From Intestinimonas timonensis (GTDB lineage Bacteria > Bacillota > Clostridia > Oscillospirales > Oscillospiraceae), in assembly GCF_900626145.1 (NCBI RefSeq), contig NZ_LR130817.1:1145562-1209561 (forward strand): 64,000 nt of DNA, in the 5' to 3' direction. This document shows, piece by piece, positions 58,467-64,000 of the stretch. The notes beneath the pieces are model-generated. The model saw nothing but the letters and a program-made list of their open reading frames with translations, was not told the origin of the DNA and ran no database searches. Position numbers and translations under genes: made by a program. Position 1 is the first letter of the stretch. Every line of letters begins with the position of its first letter.

Positions 58467-61400
58467 TCAGCCGGCCGACTTGGGCGGGCGCAGGACTACG
58501 TTTTCCGGGCCCAACAGCTCCTCCAGCTCCCGGATCAGAGCCGGATGCTGGAGGCAAAGTCCCCGGCGTTTCCTGCCGTTTTCGGCAAAATAGAAGATCA
58601 CCTTCTCGGTACCGGGAAACATGAGGAAAATTTTCTGGACCCGCTCCCAGATGGTGCCATTCTCTTCCTCCAGCCTAATGTAAAGGATATTTGCTTTCGT
58701 AGTTGTTACAGCTTCTTCCCCGTTTCCCGCCTCCATTCCCAGAGGATGGACCTCGTCCACCAACAGCTGGGGAGCCTTCTCGTCCCGGACGGAGAGACGG
58801 CCGGTGACCCAGACCGGAGTGTTCTCCTGAAGCAGAGCGCCGCTGGCGCTGAGGGTACGGGCAAAGACCAGCAGCTCCATAGAGCCGGTGTCGTCCTCCA
58901 GCGTGACATAGCACATGAGGGTGTTATTCCGGGTGGTTTTGGTCTTGGCCGCTGCCACTACACCGGCCAAGGTAACCTTCTGCTCATCCCGATAGGTGTC
59001 GGGGCCGCTCTCCTTTGCAAAGTCGGCCAGAATAGCCCCCATGGGGGCGGCGTGCACCGCTTTGGCGGCCTGCCGGTACTCGTCCATGGGGTGGCCAGTG
59101 AGGTAGAGGCCGGTGGTCTCCTTCTCCATGGCCATCCGCTCCTGACGGGTGAACTCGGGCAGGTTGGGCATGGGCGGGTCGGTGACGGCGGAGGGCTCCT
59201 CTCCCCCGCCGCCGAAGAGATCGAACTGCCCCTCCAGGTTCTTCTTCCGCTGCTGGGCCACTCCGTCCAGCACCTGGCCGTACACGGCCAGCAGTTGGGA
59301 GCGGCGGTAACCCAGGCTGTCGAAGGCGCCGCACTTGATGAGGCTCTCGGCCACACGGCGATTGAGGTCGGCACCCCCCAGACGCTGGCAGAAGTCGGCG
59401 AAGGAGGTGAAATGTCCCCCCCGCTCCCGCTCGGCAAGCAGGTCCAGAATGACGCCACGGCCCACGCCCTTTACTGCCACCAGGCCGAAGCGGAGGGTGT
59501 CCCCCTCCACGGTGAAGTCGGCGCCAGAGGCGTTGATGTCGGGGGGCAGCAGATCAATACCGCTCTCCCGGCACTCCCCGATGTACTCGGCCACCTTGGC
59601 CTGGGAGTCCAGCACCGAGGTCAGAAGAGCGGCCATATACTCCCTGGGATAGTGGTACTTGAACCAGGCCGTCTGGTAGCAGACGATGGCGTAGCTCACA
59701 GCGTGGGCTTTGTTGAAGGCGTAATTGGCAAAATCGTAGATCTCGTCGTAGATATCCTGGCCGGTCTGCTCCGGGATGCCCAGGGCGATACAGCCGGGGA
59801 TGTCCCGCTCCTGATCGCCATAGATGAAGGCCTGACGTTCTTTCTCGATCTGTGCCTTCTTCTTCTTGGAGATGGCCCGGCGCACCATGTCGGCCTGGCC
59901 CAGGGAATAGCCGCCCAGCTTGCGGAAGATCTCGATGACCTGCTCCTGGTACACGATGCAGCCGTAGGTCACCGACAGGATGGGTTCCAGGGCCGGATGC
60001 TTGTACCGGATGAGCTTGGGATCGTGCTTGCAGGCAATGAACCGTGGAATGGACTCCATGGGTCCGGGTCGGTAGAGTGCGATGATAGCCGTGATGTCCT
60101 CGATGTCCTTGGGCTTGAGGCCTACACACACACCCGTCATACCGGGAGACTCCATCTGGAACACACCGGAGGTCTTGCCCTCGGAGAGCATCTGAAAGAC
60201 CGCCGGGTCGTTGTCCGGAATGTTGTGGATATCAAAGTCGGGCTCCTTCCGGCGGACCAGCTGGACGGCGTCGTCCAAAACCGTCAGGTTCCGCAGGCCC
60301 AGGAAGTCCATTTTGAGGAGTCCCAGCTCCTCCAGCGTGGTCATGGTGTACTGGGTGACCACCGACTCGTCGTTCTTGGCCAGGGGGACATAGTCATCCA
60401 CGGGGAGCCGGGTGATGACCACACCGGCGGCATGGGTGGAGGCGTGGCGTGGCATGCCCTCGATGCTGCGGGCGGTGTCGATGAGGGTCTTGACCCGCTC
60501 GTCCCCCTCGTAGAGGTCGCGGAGGGGTTTGGAAAGCTTCAGGGCCTCGTCCAGGGTGATATGGAGGGCACCCGGACCGCTGGGCACCTGCTTGGCGATG
60601 TTGTCCACCTCGGCATAGGGGAAGTTGAGGGCACGGCCCACATCCCGGATGGCCCCCCGGGCAGCCATGGTGCCGAAGGTAACGATCTGGGCCACATGGT
60701 CGGCGCCGTACTTGCGGCAGACGTAGTCGATGACCTCCTGCCGGCGGCGGATACAGAAATCGATGTCGATATCGGGCATGGTGACCCGCTCCGGGTTGAG
60801 GAAGCGCTCGAAGTAGAGGCCGTACTTGGTGGGGTCCACATCGGTGATGTGGAGGCAGTAGGACACCATGCTGCCGGCGGCGGAGCCACGGCCGGGGCCC
60901 ACGGGGATATTGTGCCGTTTGGCGTAGCCAATGAAATCGGAGACAATGAGGAAGTAGTCCACAAAGCCCATCTTACGGATCATGTCCATCTCATAGGCGA
61001 GCTGCTTCCGATAGTCCTCCGGGGCGTCGGGGTAACGCTGGGCGAAGCCGTCCAGGCAAAGCTTTTCAAAATAGGCGTCCCCGTCGGTCCAGCCATCGGG
61101 GAGCTTGAACTCAGGCAGGTGATAGGTGCCGAACTGGAACTCCACATTGCAGAGGTCGGCGATCTTCTGGGTGTTCTCCAGGGCCTCCGGGCAGTTCTGG
61201 AAGAGCTGGGCCATCTCGTCTTCGCTCTTCACATAGAACTCCTCGGTCTCAAACTTCATTCGGCCCGGCTCGTCCACCGTCTTGCCCATCTGGATGCACA
61301 TGAGCACATCCTGGGTCCGGGCATCCTCCCGGGTCAGGTAGTGGGCGTCGTTGGTGGCCACCAGAGGGATGCCCGTCTCCTCGTGAAGGCGCAGCAGGCC

Positions 61401-61961
61401 CTGGATGATGGCCGGGTCCTCCGGCAGGCTGTGGTCCTGGAGTTCCAGGTAGTAGCCGTCCTCCCCAAAGAGGTCCCGCATGGCCAAGGCTTCCTTCTTG
61501 GCGTCCTCATACTGGCCGTTGCGGAGCAGCCGGGGCAGCTCCCCCGCCAGGCAGGCGGAGAGGGCGATGAGTCCGCCGGCGTGCTGCCGCAGCAGTTCCT
61601 TGTCGATGCGGGGCTTGACGTAAAAGCCCTCGGTGAAGCTGCTGGAGACCATGTGGCACAGATTGCGGTAGCCCTCCTCATTCCGGCAGAGCAGGATGAG
61701 GTGGCGGGGGGAGGAATCGAACTCATGCTCCTTCTGGAACCGGGTCCGGGGCGCCACATAGACCTCGCAGCCGATGATGGGCTTGACTCCCTCGGCCTTG
61801 CAGGCCTTGTAGAAGTCCACCGCCCCGTACATGACGCCGTGGTCGGTGATGGCCACGGCGTTCTGCCCCAGCTCCTTCACCCGCTTCACCAGCCCCGGGA
61901 TACGGCAGCAGCCGTCCAGGAGGCTGAATTCGGTATGAACATGCAGATGGACGAAGGACAT
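58467..61961 (-). CDS. dnaE: DNA polymerase III alpha subunit (DnaE)
   Basis: The ATG at 61961 (AAGGAGGCC upstream) gives 1164 residues. PHP domain SFVHLHVHTEFSLLDGCCRI; polymerase core with GPGRGSAAGSMVSYCLHITD and PDIDIDFCIRRRQEVIDYV, which holds the catalytic aspartates; then HhH, and an OB-fold (VTLAGVVAAAKTKTTRNN). This is the DnaE type, not PolC. The long antisense frame over it is a high-GC shadow. Confidence 0.95.
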   Translation of the reverse strand: MSFVHLHVHTEFSLLDGCCRIPGLVKRVKELGQNAVAITDHGVMYGAVDFYKACKAEGVKPIIGCEVYVAPRTRFQKEHEFDSSPRHLILLCRNEEGYRNLCHMVSSSFTEGFYVKPRIDKELLRQHAGGLIALSACLAGELPRLLRNGQYEDAKKEALAMRDLFGEDGYYLELQDHSLPEDPAIIQGLLRLHEETGIPLVATNDAHYLTREDARTQDVLMCIQMGKTVDEPGRMKFETEEFYVKSEDEMAQLFQNCPEALENTQKIADLCNVEFQFGTYHLPEFKLPDGWTDGDAYFEKLCLDGFAQRYPDAPEDYRKQLAYEMDMIRKMGFVDYFLIVSDFIGYAKRHNIPVGPGRGSAAGSMVSYCLHITDVDPTKYGLYFERFLNPERVTMPDIDIDFCIRRRQEVIDYVCRKYGADHVAQIVTFGTMAARGAIRDVGRALNFPYAEVDNIAKQVPSGPGALHITLDEALKLSKPLRDLYEGDERVKTLIDTARSIEGMPRHASTHAAGVVITRLPVDDYVPLAKNDESVVTQYTMTTLEELGLLKMDFLGLRNLTVLDDAVQLVRRKEPDFDIHNIPDNDPAVFQMLSEGKTSGVFQMESPGMTGVCVGLKPKDIEDITAIIALYRPGPMESIPRFIACKHDPKLIRYKHPALEPILSVTYGCIVYQEQVIEIFRKLGGYSLGQADMVRRAISKKKKAQIEKERQAFIYGDQERDIPGCIALGIPEQTGQDIYDEIYDFANYAFNKAHAVSYAIVCYQTAWFKYHYPREYMAALLTSVLDSQAKVAEYIGECRESGIDLLPPDINASGADFTVEGDTLRFGLVAVKGVGRGVILDLLAERERGGHFTSFADFCQRLGGADLNRRVAESLIKCGAFDSLGYRRSQLLAVYGQVLDGVAQQRKKNLEGQFDLFGGGGEEPSAVTDPPMPNLPEFTRQERMAMEKETTGLYLTGHPMDEYRQAAKAVHAAPMGAILADFAKESGPDTYRDEQKVTLAGVVAAAKTKTTRNNTLMCYVTLEDDTGSMELLVFARTLSASGALLQENTPVWVTGRLSVRDEKAPQLLVDEVHPLGMEAGNGEEAVTTTKANILYIRLEEENGTIWERVQKIFLMFPGTEKVIFYFAENGRKRRGLCLQHPALIRELEELLGPENVVLRPPKSAG

Positions 61962-61986
61962 AGGGGGCCTCCTTAATTTAATGGTA

Positions 61987-62430
61987 TCAATGGGATGAAT
62001 GGTCTTGGACACGCGCCCGGAGCTCCCGCTCCACTTCCGGCAGCAGGGCCGTCAGGGTCCGCCACTGCCAGAGGGAAAAAAGCGGCAGCCAGACATAGCA
62101 TAGAGTGCGCGCTGCGAAACCGTCGGCCCAGATGAGCAGGGCCAGTGTCAGCCAGAAGATGCCGTGGAGAAGAAAAAAGCCAGCCGGCAATCGCACAATC
62201 ATTTCGATTTGTGTTCCGCCTTCCGATGCCGTCAGAACGGCGTCCACCTGGACATGGCCGCCGATGGGGCCGGTCCGAACGAGGCGCAGTTTATCCGGCC
62301 GAGCCCGGGCAAACCAGGTATTCCGTGCGGTCCACCGGTCCAGACGAGACCAGGGCCGGGCACCGCGGCACAAGGCTTTCTCTGTCTCCTGAGGTGTGAG
62401 CACCGTTTCCAGTATGCACCGACGTGCCAT
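61987..62430 (-). CDS. Small membrane protein of unknown function
   Basis: The ATG at 62430 (GGAGGGGTGAGC) gives 147 residues. Residues about 80-120 are strongly hydrophobic, with two membrane segments (GFFLLHGIFWLTLALLIWAD, LCYVWLPLFSLWQW). It starts at the whiA stop and lies between whiA and dnaE, so it is probably co-transcribed with them. The family is not recognised. Confidence 0.7.
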   Translation of the reverse strand: MARRCILETVLTPQETEKALCRGARPWSRLDRWTARNTWFARARPDKLRLVRTGPIGGHVQVDAVLTASEGGTQIEMIVRLPAGFFLLHGIFWLTLALLIWADGFAARTLCYVWLPLFSLWQWRTLTALLPEVERELRARVQDHSSH

Positions 62431-62432
62431 GC

Positions 62433-63329
62433 TCACCCCTCCCCTGCCATCTCCATCAACTTGCGGAGCCGGTGGTTGAGACAGGATTTTGTCACCGGCG
62501 GATCGCTGAGGGCGGCCAGCTGGGAGAGGGTGAGCTCCGGGTGGCTGAGGCGCAGTTCCGCCGTTGCCCGGAGCTTGTCCGGCAGGGAATCCAGCCCACG
62601 GCTGTGGGCATATCGCTCAATGGCCTCCACCTGCTCCAGGGCGGCGTCCACCGCCTTGTCCAGGTTGGCCGAGTCGCAGTTCACCCGGCGGTTGACACTC
62701 CCCCGCAGGTGCTTCTCCAGCTTGGCGTTCATGATCTCCATGGCCGACACCGGCGCCCCCAGGGCGGTGAGGAAATCGGCGATGGTCTCGCTGGGTTTGA
62801 AATAGGTGATGTAATTGGATTTCCGGGTGGTCTGCTTGGGCTCGAAGCCCGCCTCCCGCAGCAGGGCAGCCAGTTCCCGGCTCACATTGAAGTGGGTGGT
62901 ACACAGCTCCAGGTGGTAGCTCTTGGACGGGTCGCTCACCGAGCCTCCCGCCAGAAAGGCCCCCCGCAGAAAGGCAGACCGGCAATGGTCCTCCTCCACC
63001 ATGGCGAAATTGATGTGGTGGGCCAGAGAGGCCTCCGGCTCGTAGCCAAAGGCCTCCCGGACGGCGGTAAGCTTGGCAGGCGCGGTGAGCAGAAAGGTCT
63101 GCTTCCCCGCTGCAGAAGTCGTCACGGCGTCAAATTCCACCTTAAAGGCCCGGCGGAAGAGTTCCGGCAGGCGTTTGGCAAAGGCAGGTGAAGCGGTGAC
63201 CACCTTCACCTTCTCCCGGGTGAAGCTGCGGCAGAAGAGCAGGGCGCCGTAGGCTTCCGCCCGGGCACAGCACCGCCGTGATAGCTCCCCACGGCACAGC
63301 TCTGTTTTAACTTGGTTGGAAAAGGACAT
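62433..63329 (-). CDS. whiA: WhiA, sporulation/cell-division regulator
   Basis: The ATG at 63329 after AAAAAGGAGCGCTT gives 298 residues. It has the LAGLIDADG-like N-terminal domain (FLRGAFLAGGSVSDPSKSYH, LELCTTHFNVSRELAALLRE) and the C-terminal HTH (LRATAELRLSHPELTLSQLA, SCLNHRLRKLMEMA). In Bacillus WhiA affects chromosome segregation and division. It follows yvcK with a 35-base gap, the conserved order. Confidence 0.94.
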   Translation of the reverse strand: MSFSNQVKTELCRGELSRRCCARAEAYGALLFCRSFTREKVKVVTASPAFAKRLPELFRRAFKVEFDAVTTSAAGKQTFLLTAPAKLTAVREAFGYEPEASLAHHINFAMVEEDHCRSAFLRGAFLAGGSVSDPSKSYHLELCTTHFNVSRELAALLREAGFEPKQTTRKSNYITYFKPSETIADFLTALGAPVSAMEIMNAKLEKHLRGSVNRRVNCDSANLDKAVDAALEQVEAIERYAHSRGLDSLPDKLRATAELRLSHPELTLSQLAALSDPPVTKSCLNHRLRKLMEMAGEG

Positions 63330-63364
63330 AAGCGCTCCTTTTTCTCTGATGGTCATAGGCCCGG

Positions 63365-64000
63365 TCACTCCTCCAGCCGGAACGGGGTCTCCTCAGCGCC
63401 CAGCTCGTGGGCGATGCGGATGGACCGCTCGGCCAGCAGCTCCATGACGGCGGCTGACAGCCGGGCCACTGAGTGGCGGGCATAATCGGAGGTCTCGGAG
63501 GCCAAAGGCCGCTCTACCAGCTCCACCCCCAGAGCCTCCACCCGTTCCCGGTCGATGACGATGGGGGCGGCGTCCTCCTCCCGGTAGCGCTCCACCAGGC
63601 CGGGCCGCACCTGGGCCGAGTTGGCCAGACACAGGTCCACCAGACCAGGCCCGCCACCATGGGACAGGAGGGCGGCCACATGGTCGGCCACCGTGTAGCC
63701 CTCGGTCTCCCCGTCCTGGGTCATGATGTTGCAGATATAGACCTTCAGGGCGTCGGAGCTGCGGATGGCCTCTCCCACGCCGTCCACCAGCAGATTGGGG
63801 ATGACACTGGTGTAGAGGCTCCCCGGCCCCAGCAAAATGAGGTCGGCCTCCTGAATGGCCCGAAGCGTCTCGGGGAGCGCCGGGGGCCGCTCCGGCAGCA
63901 ACCGCACCCGTACGATGCGGCAGTCCTGCTCCTTCTTGAAGGCGCAGATCTTGGACTCCCCCACCACGCTCTTCCCGTTCTCAAAGGTAGCCTCCAGCTG
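63365..64000 (-). CDS. yvcK: YvcK/CofD-like gluconeogenesis factor (partial, runs off window end)
   Basis: The last about 211 residues are seen, with KICAFKKEQDCRIVRVRLLP, EADLILLGPGSLYTSVIPNL and YICNIMTQDGETEGYTVADH, all YvcK hallmarks. YvcK binds UDP-sugars and is needed for growth on gluconeogenic carbon sources and for cell-wall homeostasis. Its place directly before whiA confirms the assignment. Confidence 0.94.
   Translation of the reverse strand, partial: QLEATFENGKSVVGESKICAFKKEQDCRIVRVRLLPERPPALPETLRAIQEADLILLGPGSLYTSVIPNLLVDGVGEAIRSSDALKVYICNIMTQDGETEGYTVADHVAALLSHGGGPGLVDLCLANSAQVRPGLVERYREEDAAPIVIDRERVEALGVELVERPLASETSDYARHSVARLSAAVMELLAERSIRIAHELGAEETPFRLEE

Noticed and set aside
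56850..61976. 1708-codon rightward open frame opposite cardiolipin synthase and dnaE
   Set aside because: It is antisense to two complete, motif-bearing genes, has no domain that I can recognise, and such frames arise easily in GC-rich codon-biased DNA.

Overview
The window looks like chromosomal DNA from a GC-rich, spore-forming gut Clostridium-class bacterium (Oscillospirales; Flavonifractor/Pseudoflavonifractor-like). This is inferred from the sporulation genes (spoIVFA/spoIVFB-like, split sigK), the clostridial families (DUF6465, DUF6774, DUF4364, CmpB) and the whiA-yvcK pair. No rRNA, tRNA or CRISPR array was recognised.

The two main results are two core genes, each cut in two by an integrated element that has its own large serine recombinase at one end. 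(1) sigK: the 5' part (25059-25392) and 3' part (4127-4502) lie 20,561 bp apart. Joining them at the shared GAATG restores an uninterrupted 234-codon pro-sigma-K. The element is therefore skin-like, but its cargo is a restriction/defence island: a MORC/GHKL ATPase, Z1 ATPase, PD-(D/E)XK nuclease, AIPR protein, C5 methylase and Vsr operon, two further putative defence genes, and leftovers of a mobilizable element (MobC, RepA-N, cysteine-rich protein). (2) feoB: the 5' part (43727-44979) and 3' part (31369-32203) lie 11,529 bp apart. Joining them at the shared CATGTG restores a 693-codon FeoB. That element carries two EutS-like microcompartment shell proteins, an EutP-like GTPase, larE-larB-larC (nickel-pincer nucleotide cofactor) and a five-gene nickel/peptide-type ABC importer. 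In both cases the inner element ends form inverted arms around the core, as expected for a serine-integrase attP.

Layout: 1-4.0 kb, spoIVFB (partial), spoIVFA-like, and a Tet(M)-like GTPase fused to a NYN nuclease; 4.1-25.4 kb, split sigK with the skin-like element; 25.5-31.2 kb, guanine deaminase, a wrecked ABC exporter with an IS110 remnant, MarR, LysR, a hairpin array and DUF6465; 31.4-45.2 kb, split feoB with the nickel element, and feoA; 45.3-51.0 kb, Nudix, GNAT, ferredoxin-type aldo/keto reductase, DUF6774, ppx and ppk; 51.05-54.05 kb, an IS3-family element with an IS110-family element inside it, sitting in the ppk terminator; 54.1-64 kb, DUF3048 lipoprotein, DUF4364, CmpB, cardiolipin synthase, dnaE, a small membrane protein, whiA and yvcK (partial).

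Functionally, the spoIVF pair would process the pro-sigma-K whose gene must first be rebuilt by excision of the 20.6-kb element. The feoB element replaces ferrous-iron uptake, while integrated, with nickel uptake and nickel-cofactor synthesis. Whether the feoB excision is regulated cannot be told from sequence.
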